Part shown: piece by piece, positions 16,376 to 25,029 of the stretch
Position numbering within the stretch: the stretch's first letter is position 1
Layout: each line of letters opens with the position of its first letter
Origin: Propionibacteriales bacterium
Lineage (GTDB): Bacteria; Actinomycetota; Actinomycetes; Propionibacteriales; Nocardioidaceae
Reading direction: 5' to 3'
NCBI GenBank assembly: GCA_009377795.1
Contig: WHTJ01000010.1
Coordinates: 1-64,000 of the forward strand
Length of the DNA: 64,000 bases
Program-made: the position numbers and the translations under genes
Notes under the pieces: model-generated
Database searches by the model: none
Told to the model about the DNA's origin: nothing
The model's input: the letters and a program-made list of their open reading frames with translations, nothing else

Positions 16376-17199
16376 CGTTGGTCCGTTCCACTCGTGCGGT
16401 CAAGCGGCTGGAGCTCGGGGGTGATGTGCCACGGCCAGGCGTCGGGGAGGAGGCTCGTCGTGAGCGCGTTGTCGACCACGACCGTGGTCCCGCTGATGGC
16501 GCGTGTGCGGTCGGACGCGAGGAACAGCACGGTCTCGGCGACGTCCTTCGGGTGATGGCGGTCGGTGCCGAGGGGCAGCGTCGCCCGCATCGCCTCGATC
16601 ACCTCGTCGTCGTACATCGCGGTCATCTCCGTCTCGGCGGTGTAGCCGGGCGCAACCGCGACGACCTGGATGTTCGACGCCGCCAGCTCGACCGCCGCCT
16701 GCCGGGTCAGCCCGTCGACCGCGGCCTTGGCAGCGCAGTACGGTGCACGGTTCGCGACCCCCACGATCCCGGACACCGATCCCAGGTTGACGATCTTGCC
16801 GCCACCCGCACGACGCATGGTCGGGACCACCGCCTGCATGCTAAAGAACGTGCCCTTGACGTTCACGTCCATCACACGGTCCCACTGCTCCTCGGTGACG
16901 GAAAGCAGATCGGTGATGAGGCGCATGCCGGCGCAGTTCACGAGCACGTTGATGTCGCCCAGCGCCTTCTCGGCCTCGGCGAACAGGCGATGCACCTGCG
17001 CGACGTCGGCGACGTCGGCGACGACCGCGGCGTACCGCGCCTTCTGCCGCTCGAGCTCGACTGCGAGCTCGTCGAGCGCGTCCGCGTCGACGTCGGAGAC
17101 CACCACGCCCCAGCCCTCGGCGGCGAACAGGCGGGCGACCGCACGACCGATGCCCCGTGCCGCCCCGGTGATTACGGCCCGCTTGGCGGGGAGGTCCAC
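16372..17199 (-). CDS. SDR family oxidoreductase
   Basis: The 275-residue SDR begins with the NAD(P)-binding TGAARGIGRAVA near residue 10. It has VLVNCAGMRL near 86, the Ser of NLGSVSG and the catalytic YCAAKAAVDG near 155. The C-terminus is extended past the usual dimer motif (SGTTVVVDNALTTSLLPDAWPWHI), ending later than most classical SDRs. It is the first gene of a two-SDR leftward operon, with an operator-like CGACGTCA about 57 bp upstream. Confidence 0.9.
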   Translation of the reverse strand: MDLPAKRAVITGAARGIGRAVARLFAAEGWGVVVSDVDADALDELAVELERQKARYAAVVADVADVAQVHRLFAEAEKALGDINVLVNCAGMRLITDLLSVTEEQWDRVMDVNVKGTFFSMQAVVPTMRRAGGGKIVNLGSVSGIVGVANRAPYCAAKAAVDGLTRQAAVELAASNIQVVAVAPGYTAETEMTAMYDDEVIEAMRATLPLGTDRHHPKDVAETVLFLASDRTRAISGTTVVVDNALTTSLLPDAWPWHITPELQPLDRTSGTDQR

Positions 17200-17255
17200 G
17201 TCGCTACCTCCTCGGCTCGGGACGGCCTTCTTTGGCCTCGCGGCAAAATTGGATG

Positions 17256-17263
17256 CGACGTCA
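17256..17263 (-). promoter_or_regulatory. Operator-like site CGACGTCA with abutting -10
   Basis: On the minus strand the site reads CAATACTGACGTCG, an ATACT -10 core joined to the operator, upstream of the two-SDR operon (start 17199). The 14 nt CGACGTCAGTATTG recur exactly at 54016-54029 in front of another leftward operon. Confidence 0.6.
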
Positions 17264-17330
17264 GTATTGCGAATCGCTGCCGATTGTCAAGAGGCGACCA
17301 GACGTACAGCCCAACGGTGGCGCGGATGCG

Positions 17331-18671
17331 TCAGTCGATACCGTGCACACCCAGGACGGCGTCGACGAGCGCCTCCACGGATGTGTGCTCGAGGTCAAAC
17401 ACCGCATCGGCGAGCGGCCGCGGATCCCCGAGCGCCTCGTCCCCGGCGATGCGGCCGGCGAGGGCCAGTGCGCCCTCGCGGCCGAATCGGAACACCTCGT
17501 CATTCGGCTGTCCATGTGCGCTCAGGATCTCCCCGTCGACGAGGCGCACTTCGAGTGCGCAGGTCTGCGGGGCGAGGTCGGGATTTGGAACGACCTCGAC
17601 ACGGCGCGTGAGCTCCATCAGCGCCGCGTCGTCGAATGCGAGAAGGTGGCGCGCCGCCACTGTGCGGAAGGTCGCGGCGGCGGCGAGGCAGAACTGCGCA
17701 CTCATGAGCGTGCCGCCGACGTCGGTGAACGGACCGATCGCGTCCGTGCCGGGATAGGAGTACTCGTCGGGGTGGAGGCTCAGCCGCATCGAGTCGATGC
17801 TCGGCGGCTCGATCTCCGGGCGCTCGGCGAGCACGTCGAGCAGGGTTACGACGGGAACCTGGTTGATCGCGCAGACCGGGTACGGCTTGTAGGACACCTC
17901 GTCGAGGGCCCAGCGGACGCCCAGGCGTCCGGGGTCGCCCGTACGGGGCTCCCCGGTGAAGGCCGCATAGAACCCTGCGGCGCCCTCGAGGGCATCCGGG
18001 GCGGCGGCGGCGCCGTGCATGGCGAGGCGTGCGCACAGCATGCCGTGCCGGGCGGCGATGCCCGGCTGCACACGCCACTCCGGTGTGCTGGCCACCCAGG
18101 TCTGGCTCGTCCCGGCCGACGTGCCCGCCGCAAGCCCGGCCGCGTGCGCTGTAGTGGTCGCATCGAGTTCGAGGAGACGGGCGCAGGCGAACGCGGAAGC
18201 GATCGGGCCGTAGAGCGCCGTCGCCCGCAGGCCTCGGGCCGTGGACCGCGGGGCGATGTCCGCACCGACGGCCGCAAGCGCCTCATAGCCGGCGATCATC
18301 GCCACGAGGACGTCGACACCGCTTGCTCCGCGCTCCTCACCGAGCGCGAGGATGGCCGGAATCGTGACCGAGCCCGCATGGGTTTGGGACGGGAAGTGGA
18401 CGTCGTCCTGCGTCCGGGCGTGGACGAGAGCGGCGTTGACGAGGGCAGCGGTCTCCGGGTCGACCCGCGTACCGTCCGCGAGGATGCGGGCGGGTCCCCC
18501 GCCTGCACTGGTGGCTGCAAGGGCGAGCGTGGCGTCGGAGCCCGGTGTACCCGCCAGGGCGACCATGAGGTTGTGGAACAGCGTTACCTTCGCGCGCTCC
18601 AGGATCCGTTCAGGCACTGTCGAGATCGGCAGCGAGCTTGTGAATTCGGCGATCGTGCGCGTGAGCGTCAT
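17331..18671 (-). CDS. MmgE/PrpD family protein
   Basis: The 446-residue protein matches the MmgE/PrpD family: helical N-terminus (TLTRTIAEFTSSLP), then the family segment VNAALVHARTQDDVHFPSQTHAGSVTIPAILALGE near residue 80-115, and the second domain with DEVSYKPYPVC near 258. Family members include 2-methylcitrate dehydratase, cis-aconitate decarboxylase and many uncharacterised catabolic enzymes. Dehydration or decarboxylation of a hydroxy acid is expected. It is divergent from a CoA ligase gene; a 20-bp palindrome unlike the other operators lies between them. Confidence 0.85.
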   Translation of the reverse strand: MTLTRTIAEFTSSLPISTVPERILERAKVTLFHNLMVALAGTPGSDATLALAATSAGGGPARILADGTRVDPETAALVNAALVHARTQDDVHFPSQTHAGSVTIPAILALGEERGASGVDVLVAMIAGYEALAAVGADIAPRSTARGLRATALYGPIASAFACARLLELDATTTAHAAGLAAGTSAGTSQTWVASTPEWRVQPGIAARHGMLCARLAMHGAAAAPDALEGAAGFYAAFTGEPRTGDPGRLGVRWALDEVSYKPYPVCAINQVPVVTLLDVLAERPEIEPPSIDSMRLSLHPDEYSYPGTDAIGPFTDVGGTLMSAQFCLAAAATFRTVAARHLLAFDDAALMELTRRVEVVPNPDLAPQTCALEVRLVDGEILSAHGQPNDEVFRFGREGALALAGRIAGDEALGDPRPLADAVFDLEHTSVEALVDAVLGVHGID

Positions 18672-18725
18672 ACATCCTCCTCGTCAGTCCCCGCGTCTGC
18701 GCTGCCGCAGGCCGCAAAACGTGAA

Positions 18726-18745
18726 CCGACCGACCGGTCGGTCGG
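18726..18745. promoter_or_regulatory. Perfect 20-bp palindrome (CCGACCGACC + reverse complement)
   Basis: CCGACCGACC is followed directly by GGTCGGTCGG, between the MmgE/PrpD gene (start 18671) and the CoA ligase gene (start 18767). Palindromes built on ACCGACCGGTCGGT are common TetR-family operators. It differs from the TGACGTCA element, so a second regulator is implied. A TACGCT box at 18753-18758 could be the rightward -10, which would put the transcript start at or near the ligase ATG. Confidence 0.65.
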
Positions 18746-18766
18746 GCCATGCTACGCTGCGCGGCC

Positions 18767-20323
18767 ATGTCGATGTCGATCGTCCGGATGCTCGAACGGC
18801 AGGCCGACACCGACGCCGACGCCCCTCTGTTCACCTTCGTCACGGAAGACGCCCCGCAGGCTGAGTGGACCAGGCTCACCCGCGGTGAGGTCCTCACGAA
18901 GAGCTTGGAGGTCGCCGGCGGCTTGCGTGCGGCCGGTCTGGGTCCTGGTGATCGGCTGGTCATGTTGTGCCATAACGAACCGGCGTTCCTGCCCGTGTGG
19001 CTCGGTGCCCTCGCCATCGGCGTCGTGCCGGTACCGCTGAACACCTCGTTCCGCGGGGCCAGCCTCGAGCGACTCGTTACACGGGCCGAACCGAAGGCCG
19101 TGGTCGCCAGCCCCGACCTCATCGATGCCGTGGCCCACGGCGCTCCGCTCGCCTTCGACACGTCCGCTGCGGGCCTGCGGGAGTTCGTCAGCGCCGGAGA
19201 CACGGCAGCGGTCGAGATCGTCGATCCGCCCCCGGGGACCCTTGCGACCATCATGTTCACGTCGGGGACGACCGGGTTGTCGAAGGGCGTGATGTGGACG
19301 CACGAGTACCTGCTGGGGATGACCGACTCCGCCCGGGCAGTGCTCGGGCATGGCCCGGACGACGTAGCTTTCACGGTCCTGCCGCTGTTCCATTCGCAGG
19401 CGCTCGCCGTCACGAGCCTCACCGCGCTCGTCGTCGGAGGCGAAGCGGTGATCGCGCCCCGCTTCAGCGCCAGCCGGTTTTGGCAGCAGGTGACCGAGTC
19501 CCGCGCGACGCTCACCTACATGATCGGCTCCATCCCGCAGATCTTGTGGACGCAGCCGCCGTCGGAGTGGGATCGCGCCCATCGCCTCCGCGGGGCCGAG
19601 GTCATCCCACCACCTGCCGGTAGCTACCACGCGTTCGAGGGCCGCTTCAACCTCCGGATGGCCGAGCTGTACGGCATGACCGACATCGGGATCCCGATCG
19701 GCATTCCGTACGGGGAGCGCCGGTCGGGCTCGTGCGGACGCGAGCTCGACGACTGGGAGTGCGTCCTCGTGGACGACCACGACGTCCCGGCGCCGGAAGG
19801 GACGGTGGGGGAGCTGGTGATCCGCCCGCGCCGCCCGTGGATCATGCCTCTTGGCTACTGGCGCGACCCAGAGGCCACCGCCTCGGTGTGGCGGAACCTC
19901 TGGTTCCACACCGGGGATCTCCTACGGCGGGACGAGGAGGGCTGGTTCACGTTCGTGGACCGCAAACGGGACGCGATTCGCCGAGCCGGCGAGAACATCT
20001 CCTCCACCGAGGTGGAGGACGTCCTACTCGCGCACCCGGCGGTGCGCGAGGCGGCCGTCTTCGGTGTCGCGGCAGAGATGGGGGAGCAGGAGGTCATGGC
20101 AGCCGTCGTCCTCGAGCAGTCCCAGGACGTCGAGCCGTACGAGCTCGTCGCGCACTGCGAGAAGGACCTTCCTTATTTCGCCGTCCCGCGCTTTTACGAC
20201 TTCCTCGACGCGCTCCCGCGCACCGAGAACGAGAAAGTCCGCAAGCAGCCGCTCCGAGAGCTCGGGATCACTGCGACGACCGTGGACACAGGCTCCCGCT
20301 CCCGGACCCACCTCGATGGCTGA
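18767..20323 (+). CDS. Acyl-CoA ligase (AMP-forming)
   Basis: The 518-residue ANL enzyme contains MFTSGTTGLSKGVMW near residue 165, MAELYGMTDIG near 300, NLWFHTGDLL near 375 and the C-terminal PRTENEKVRK with the late lysine region. It closely resembles the ligases at 29871 and 55993 in the segments NLWFHTGD and DRKRDAIRRAGENIS, so these three form a paralogous group. I chose ATG 18767 because a possible -10 lies 9 nt upstream, suggesting a leaderless transcript; 18773 is an alternative. The end overlaps the next flavoprotein start by 8 bp. Confidence 0.87.
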   Translation: MSMSIVRMLERQADTDADAPLFTFVTEDAPQAEWTRLTRGEVLTKSLEVAGGLRAAGLGPGDRLVMLCHNEPAFLPVWLGALAIGVVPVPLNTSFRGASLERLVTRAEPKAVVASPDLIDAVAHGAPLAFDTSAAGLREFVSAGDTAAVEIVDPPPGTLATIMFTSGTTGLSKGVMWTHEYLLGMTDSARAVLGHGPDDVAFTVLPLFHSQALAVTSLTALVVGGEAVIAPRFSASRFWQQVTESRATLTYMIGSIPQILWTQPPSEWDRAHRLRGAEVIPPPAGSYHAFEGRFNLRMAELYGMTDIGIPIGIPYGERRSGSCGRELDDWECVLVDDHDVPAPEGTVGELVIRPRRPWIMPLGYWRDPEATASVWRNLWFHTGDLLRRDEEGWFTFVDRKRDAIRRAGENISSTEVEDVLLAHPAVREAAVFGVAAEMGEQEVMAAVVLEQSQDVEPYELVAHCEKDLPYFAVPRFYDFLDALPRTENEKVRKQPLRELGITATTVDTGSRSRTHLDG

Positions 20324-21593
20324 CGATGTGCTCAGGATGGGGGTGGACCTCCTCGTGGTGGGAGGTGGGATGGCCGGGCTCACAGCGGCTGCCTTCGCCG
20401 CTCGCCGTGGCACGCGGGTGATGGTCGTCGAGAAGGGCCCAGAGATCGGCGGGAGTGCCCTGCTGTCCAATGGCTACCTCTGGACGGTCCCTTCGCTGGC
20501 GGCGTTCCGATCCGAGGATCCGGACGGCGACACGAGCCTCGCGCAGGTGCTCGTCGGCCAGCTGCCGGCGCTCGTCGAATGGGTGCGCTCCACGGGCGTC
20601 GACGTGTCGGAGCGGATCTCCGTGCTCGGCTACGGCACCGGCCACCGGATCGACATCGGGGCGTACCTGGCGCGGTGCCGGGCCATCGTCGAGTCCGCGG
20701 GTGGGTGGATCGTCCCGCGGGTCGAGGTCGAGCGGCTGCTCGTCGTGGGCTCTTCGGTAACTGGCGCCCGGGCAAAGGACGCGCGCGGAGATGTGCTCGA
20801 GGTCGAGGCGACCACCACGCTCCTCGCGACCGGCGGATTCCAGGGCGATCGGGCGTCGCGGGAACGGTACCTCGGATCCGAGGCGGGGGACGGTCTGCTG
20901 GTCCGCTCCAACCCGCATAGCATGGGGGATGGGCTTCGCCTGGCACTCGAGGCCGGCGCCGTCGGCGATGTCAGCGGTCGCGGGTTCTACGGCCACCTTG
21001 TTCCCGCACCGCTCGCCGCGTTCCATCCCAAGGATTTCCTACGCCTCGCGCTGCTTTGCAGCGATAGGGGTGTCCTCGTGAACGAGCGCGGTGAGCGGTT
21101 CACCGAGGAGGCGCGCGGTGATCACCACAGTGCGCAGGCGGTGCTGAGGCAGCCGGGTGCTCGCGCCGTCCTCGTCGTGGACGACGAGGTACGACAGGGC
21201 TCGCGCGCGCCGTTCATCGCCGGCATGGAGCAGCTCGACCCGCTCGGGGACGCGGAGGCGGTTGGGGCCAACGTAGCCGTGGCCGACAGCGTGGACGCGC
21301 TCGCAGCGAGAATCCACACATGGGGGTTCGACCGGGCGGGCGTGGAGCGGTCGCTCGGCGCCGCAGTCGGCCGGGTCCTTAGTCGTGCGCCGTTCACCGC
21401 GGTCGAGGCGCAGCCCGCCATCACGTTCACGTACGGAGGGATTGCCGTCGATGAGCACGCATCGGTCCTCGGGTCGGAGCGCCGCCCCATCACGGGGCTG
21501 AAGGCGGCGGGCGCCGATATCGCGCTCTACCGCTCCGGCTACGCGGGCGGCCTGGCGCTCGCGGGCGGCTTCGCGCTGCGCGCGCTGACCTGA
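20316..21593 (+). CDS. FAD-dependent oxidoreductase, KstD/fumarate reductase-like
   Basis: The 425-residue flavoprotein has the N-terminal FAD fold DLLVVGGGMAGLTAAAFAARRG near residue 10, the acidic MVVEKGPEIGGSALLS and the later TTLLATGGFQGD. It ends with the FAD/active-site region TFTYGGIAVDEHASVLG and SGYAGGLALAGGFALR. It is shorter than typical KstD proteins (about 500-560 residues). It is co-translated with the CoA ligase, so it probably acts on that ligase's CoA ester or the free acid. Desaturation or reduction of a C-C bond next to a carbonyl is the family chemistry. Confidence 0.85.
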   Translation: MADDVLRMGVDLLVVGGGMAGLTAAAFAARRGTRVMVVEKGPEIGGSALLSNGYLWTVPSLAAFRSEDPDGDTSLAQVLVGQLPALVEWVRSTGVDVSERISVLGYGTGHRIDIGAYLARCRAIVESAGGWIVPRVEVERLLVVGSSVTGARAKDARGDVLEVEATTTLLATGGFQGDRASRERYLGSEAGDGLLVRSNPHSMGDGLRLALEAGAVGDVSGRGFYGHLVPAPLAAFHPKDFLRLALLCSDRGVLVNERGERFTEEARGDHHSAQAVLRQPGARAVLVVDDEVRQGSRAPFIAGMEQLDPLGDAEAVGANVAVADSVDALAARIHTWGFDRAGVERSLGAAVGRVLSRAPFTAVEAQPAITFTYGGIAVDEHASVLGSERRPITGLKAAGADIALYRSGYAGGLALAGGFALRALT

Positions 21594-21594
21594 C

Positions 21595-21618
21595 CGCGTC
21601 CCGCCGCGGCAGGACGCG
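21595..21618. terminator. Hairpin between convergent genes
   Basis: CGCGTCC and GGACGCG form a 7-bp stem around a 10-nt GC-rich loop, immediately after the flavoprotein stop and before the end of the convergent enoyl-CoA hydratase gene. There is no T-run, so its terminator activity is uncertain. Confidence 0.35.
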
Positions 21619-21623
21619 CGCCT

Positions 21624-22430
21624 TCACGGGTTCCTCGGATCCGGGGGCATCGCCGGGGTGCGGCTCTCGCGCAGGGAGTCGAGCGCGACCTGGACCTCCG
21701 GGCGCGCCATCGTGATGGCCTCGAGGGACAGCGAGTGGTCGAAGATCGGCCAGGCTTGCCGCAACCAGTGGTGCAGCGCACGTTTCGTGTAGCGCAGCGC
21801 CACCTGCGGGGCCTTGGCGAGCCGCTCGGCGATCTCCGTAGCGCGTGCCAGGGATTCCCCCTCCTCCACGACCTCGGTGACCAGCCCGAGCCGCTCCGCC
21901 TCGTCGGCGGTCACCCAGTCGGCCGTCAGCAGGTACTGCTTCGCCTTCACCATCCCGACCGCGAGCGGCCAGATCAGCACACCACCGTCGCCCGCGGCCA
22001 GCGCTCCGCGGAGGTGTCCGTCGGAGATTCTCGCCTGCTGCTCCATCACGATGAAGTCGCACAGCAGGCCGAACGCCGCACCGGCGCCGAAGGCCGGACC
22101 GTTGATCGCGGCCACGATCGGTTTGTCGAGGTCGATGTGCGCGCGGACGAGCTCGCTCGCGGACGAGATGAGCCCGGGGATCCGGCCAGCGGGGTCGTGG
22201 TTGACCTCCTCGACGAGGTCGAAGTCGCCGCCGACGGAGAACGCTCGTCCCGCACCGGTGACGACCGCGACGTCCGCCTCGTCGGTGGCCCCGAACTCGC
22301 GCAAGACGCGCGGCATCTCGTCATGCCCTGCGGCATTGCACGCGTTGAGCTTGTCCGGACGGTTGAACGTGATGAAGAGGATTCGATTTCGGATCTCGAC
22401 CCTCAGGTACTCGAACCCATCCGTCCTCAT
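21624..22430 (-). CDS. Enoyl-CoA hydratase/isomerase family protein
   Basis: The 268-residue crotonase-fold protein has FITFNRPDKLNACN near residue 20, the first oxyanion-hole segment GAGRAFSVGGDFDLV near 60, and the second block PIVAAINGPAFGAGAAFGLLCDF near 105. Position equivalents of the two catalytic glutamates of rat enoyl-CoA hydratase are not clearly conserved (DGHLRGALAAGDGG), so isomerase, hydrolase or lyase activity is also possible. It is transcribed leftward from a shared promoter with a perfect GTGACGTCAC site. Confidence 0.85.
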   Translation of the reverse strand: MRTDGFEYLRVEIRNRILFITFNRPDKLNACNAAGHDEMPRVLREFGATDEADVAVVTGAGRAFSVGGDFDLVEEVNHDPAGRIPGLISSASELVRAHIDLDKPIVAAINGPAFGAGAAFGLLCDFIVMEQQARISDGHLRGALAAGDGGVLIWPLAVGMVKAKQYLLTADWVTADEAERLGLVTEVVEEGESLARATEIAERLAKAPQVALRYTKRALHHWLRQAWPIFDHSLSLEAITMARPEVQVALDSLRESRTPAMPPDPRNP

Positions 22431-22454
22431 GGCAGCCTCCGGCTATTCGTGAAG

Positions 22455-22474
22455 GTGACGTCACAGTCTATACT
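22455..22474. promoter_or_regulatory. Operator GTGACGTCAC and rightward -10 TATACT (leaderless promoter)
   Basis: GTGACGTCAC (22455-22464) is a perfect palindrome between divergent genes at 22430 and 22481. Rightward, TATACT at 22469-22474 is a near-consensus -10, followed by six bases and then the ATG at 22481. Transcription would begin at or very near the start codon, giving a leaderless mRNA. The same arrangement occurs in front of the MFS gene. Confidence 0.62.
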
Positions 22475-22480
22475 GTGCCC

Positions 22481-23214
22481 ATGCGCACGTTGAAGGACCG
22501 GAAGGTGCTCGTCACCGGCGGCTCCTCGGGCATCGGCGCCGCCACCGTCCGCGCCCTCCGGGAATCCGGGTGCGAGGTTGCCGCCCTCGGACGGTCGCGC
22601 GACCGGCTCGCGGAGGTCTGCAACGCAAGCGGAGCGGGGCCCGCCGCGGCCGATCTCGCGGACGAGCCGGCCGTGCAGGTCGCGGTCACCGCCGCCGCGG
22701 AGCGGCTCGGTGGACTCGACGCGGTGGTGAACAACGCGGGGCTCATGCTCCACAGCCGGCCGTCGGCGGGGGTGTCGTCGGACTGGCGACAGATGGTGGA
22801 CGTGAACGTCCTTGCGCTGCTCAGGGTCACCCATGCGGCGCTGCCGAACCTGGAAGCCGCCGACCAGGGCGACGTCGTGAACGTCGGCGATCGCGGCGGC
22901 TCGGACGAGCGTCGCGGACTTCACGCTCTACTCCGCCACCAAGGCGGCGGTCGTGCGGCTGACGGAGGGCTTGCGCCTCGACCTCGCCGAGAGGGATCCG
23001 CGTGAGCCTGCTGAGCCCAGGGGTCACGAACACTCCGGGGTTCGGGCCGTGCATCCGCGACGACGAACTCCGTGCGCGATCGGAGCGCAACAAGAAGCGC
23101 AACAGCCTCGACCCGCGAGCCGTCGCGGAGCAGGTCTGCTACCTGCTCTCGCTCGAGCCGGAGCTGTGTGTGGACGAGCTGGTGGTGCAGCCCAACCCCG
23201 CGTGGAAGGCGTGA
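22481..23214 (+). pseudogene. SDR gene with two frameshifts
   Basis: The frame starts as a normal SDR (VLVTGGSSGIGAATVRALRESG, VVNNAGLMLH, NVLALLRVTHAALPNLE). At about 22885, after DVVNV, it shifts: the family sequence IAAARTSVADFTLYSATKAAVV continues one nucleotide later in phase. At about 22998 it shifts again in the same direction into VSLLSPGVTNTPG and runs to TGA at 23212-23214. Joined, it would be a near-complete SDR of about 240 residues with its YSATK motif. Two indels within about 115 bp mean either a recent pseudogene or sequencing errors. The promoter in front looks intact. Confidence 0.75.
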
Positions 23215-23242
23215 GGGCTATAGCCCAAAGGAAGGGAGCAGC

Positions 23243-24079
23243 ATGGACGGCGAGGGTCGGTTGTCAGGGATGGTCGCGCTCGTCACCGGGGCGGCGCGGG
23301 GTCTCGGACGCGCCATGGCGATACGGCTGGCGCGGGACGGAGCGGACGTCGTCGGGCTGGACCTGACGAAGAAGGTGGAGGTGTTGTCCTACGACCTGTC
23401 CACGCCGGACGAGCTGTCCGAGACCGGTCGCCGCGTCGAGGCGTTCGGGAGGCGCAGCCTCATGATCGGCGAGGTGGACGTGCGCGAGCTCAGCGCCGTG
23501 CGACAGGCCGTGGACCAGGCCCTCGACACGTTCGGGCAGATCGACATCGTCTGCGCGAACGCCGGTATCAGCGCCACCCGCAAGCTCACCTGGGAGATCG
23601 AGGAAGACGAGTGGCAGGCGATGCTCGACGTGAACCTCACCGGGGTGTGGCACACGGTGAAGGCGGTGGTCCCCGCAATGTTGGAGCGGGACGCGGGCGG
23701 CGCGATCATCATCACGAGCTCGGTCGCCGGCGTCCGCGGGACGCCATACGCGTCGGCGTACGTCGCCTCGAAGCACGGCGTGGTGGGGCTCATGCGCGCC
23801 CTGGCGAACGAGCTCGGGCCGCATGGCGTCCGGGTGAACAGCGTCGCGCCCTCGGCTGCCGACACGCCGATCGCTCGCCGTCCCGATCTCAGCCAGCAGG
23901 TCGGTGGGACCGACGACGTGGATGCCCTGTTCCGGAAGATGAACCTCATGCCGGTTGGGTTGCTGCCACCGGAGGATGTCGCCGATGCGGTGGCCTGGCT
24001 CGCGTCGGACGAGGCGCGCTACGTCACCGGCGCCGTCCTGCCGGTGGATGCCGGGACGGTCGTGCGTTTCAGCTCTTAG
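23243..24079 (+). CDS. Mycofactocin-coupled-type SDR family oxidoreductase
   Basis: The 278-residue SDR has TGAARGLGRAMAIRLARDGADVVGLDL near residue 14. It then has an insertion of about 15-20 residues (KKVEVLSYDLSTPDELSET) before VEAFGRRSLMIGEVDV. That insertion is characteristic of the mycofactocin-dependent SDR group of actinobacteria, in which NAD(H) is tightly bound and electrons leave through mycofactocin. NAGIS, SSVAG and the catalytic YVASKHG are present. ATG 23243 follows AAGGAAGGGAG. It overlaps the convergent gene by 11 bp. The substrate is probably a hydroxylated ring or alcohol. Confidence 0.85.
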   Translation: MDGEGRLSGMVALVTGAARGLGRAMAIRLARDGADVVGLDLTKKVEVLSYDLSTPDELSETGRRVEAFGRRSLMIGEVDVRELSAVRQAVDQALDTFGQIDIVCANAGISATRKLTWEIEEDEWQAMLDVNLTGVWHTVKAVVPAMLERDAGGAIIITSSVAGVRGTPYASAYVASKHGVVGLMRALANELGPHGVRVNSVAPSAADTPIARRPDLSQQVGGTDDVDALFRKMNLMPVGLLPPEDVADAVAWLASDEARYVTGAVLPVDAGTVVRFSS

Positions 24080-25022
24080 GCACGATCCAGGTGCAGTGGT
24101 CCTTCGGAGAGGCGGGAGGGACGACGGTCCGCAGCGGCGATTGTCCCTGCTCGCGCGGATAGGTCATGAGGTTGGCCGTGCAGCGGCAGCAGTAGTACGG
24201 CAGCTGTCTCCGCCCGACGGTCCACGGCGCCTCGTCCGCTGTCACGCCGTAGCGGTCCACGCCCCGGCGCCACATCCGCAGGCCGCTGCTGCAGTCGAGC
24301 TCGATCGTGACGTGTTTCTCGTCCTCGACGAGGGTGCCCTCCATCGTGTGAGCGCGGAGGAGGGTGAGGACCCGCTGGAGGAGGTCGGGGGTCCCGCGCC
24401 GCTCGGGGTCGACGATCGAGTCGATCGCGTCGGCGGCGTACGACGAGATCCACAGGTGGGCCGCGTGCATCGTCGCCTCCCCGTGCTCCCGGGCGATGTG
24501 CGTGCTGTACAGCGCGCAGGTGTGTACGAGGCGGTCCTGGCACAGCGGCCATTCGACGAGGAGCTCCCGGGTCTTCGCCGCGGCGCTGGCCGCGTCACCC
24601 GCTTCGAGCTGTGTCACGAGATGCGCGCATGCGGTGGCGCATGCGTATGGCGACCCGTTGCGCAGTGGCCCGGTGGCTTCGAACCCTTCGACCCGGTGAA
24701 GGACGTCGAGGAGGCGCTCCGCGCGCCCGTCGTCCGGACCGTCGCTCACACGTTGCAGGGCGGGGCCGAGGGGGGCGCCTCCGATCCACGAGTTCGCACG
24801 GGTGAGCGCCTTCGGCCCATGCTCGGCGAGGAGGAAGGCTTGGTAGCCGGCTCCGAGCCTGGCGAGGCGGTGCTCGAGCGCGAGCCATTCCTCTTGGAAT
24901 GCGACGGCGATGTCCCTTGCCGTGTCGAGATCGCCCTCGTCGAGGGCACTGAGGATCCTGGTCGGCAGCGGCTCAAGGACGGCTGCAGTGCCTGAGTCGG
25001 TCCATCCCTGCTCCTGACTCAT
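24069..25022 (-). CDS. Conserved-looking protein of unknown function with Cys-rich C-terminus
   Basis: I do not recognise this 317-residue protein. The N-terminal two thirds look all-helical (LDEGDLDTARDIAVAFQEEWLALEHRL; ATACAHLVTQLEAGDAASAAAKTRELL). The last quarter is beta-like with the clustered cysteines PYYCCRCTANL and a terminal KDHCTWIV. There is no signal peptide or membrane segment. Its start lies 8 bp beyond the selenoprotein stop, so it is co-transcribed as the last gene of the leftward operon. The Cys cluster (CCRC plus HC near the end) could bind a metal or take part in thiol chemistry with the neighbouring CxxU protein. That is inference only. Confidence 0.65.
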   Translation of the reverse strand: MSQEQGWTDSGTAAVLEPLPTRILSALDEGDLDTARDIAVAFQEEWLALEHRLARLGAGYQAFLLAEHGPKALTRANSWIGGAPLGPALQRVSDGPDDGRAERLLDVLHRVEGFEATGPLRNGSPYACATACAHLVTQLEAGDAASAAAKTRELLVEWPLCQDRLVHTCALYSTHIAREHGEATMHAAHLWISSYAADAIDSIVDPERRGTPDLLQRVLTLLRAHTMEGTLVEDEKHVTIELDCSSGLRMWRRGVDRYGVTADEAPWTVGRRQLPYYCCRCTANLMTYPREQGQSPLRTVVPPASPKDHCTWIVPKS

Positions 25023-25029
25023 GTCGTCT

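Noticed and set aside
18731-18740. The 20-bp palindrome as a member of the TGACGTCA set
   Set aside because: It shares no core with TGACGTCA and is longer and GC-rich; it is treated as a separate operator.
21490-22062. Minus-strand frame overlapping the enoyl-CoA hydratase in another phase
   Set aside because: The hydratase frame has clear crotonase motifs; the alternative frame is Arg/Ala-rich noise.
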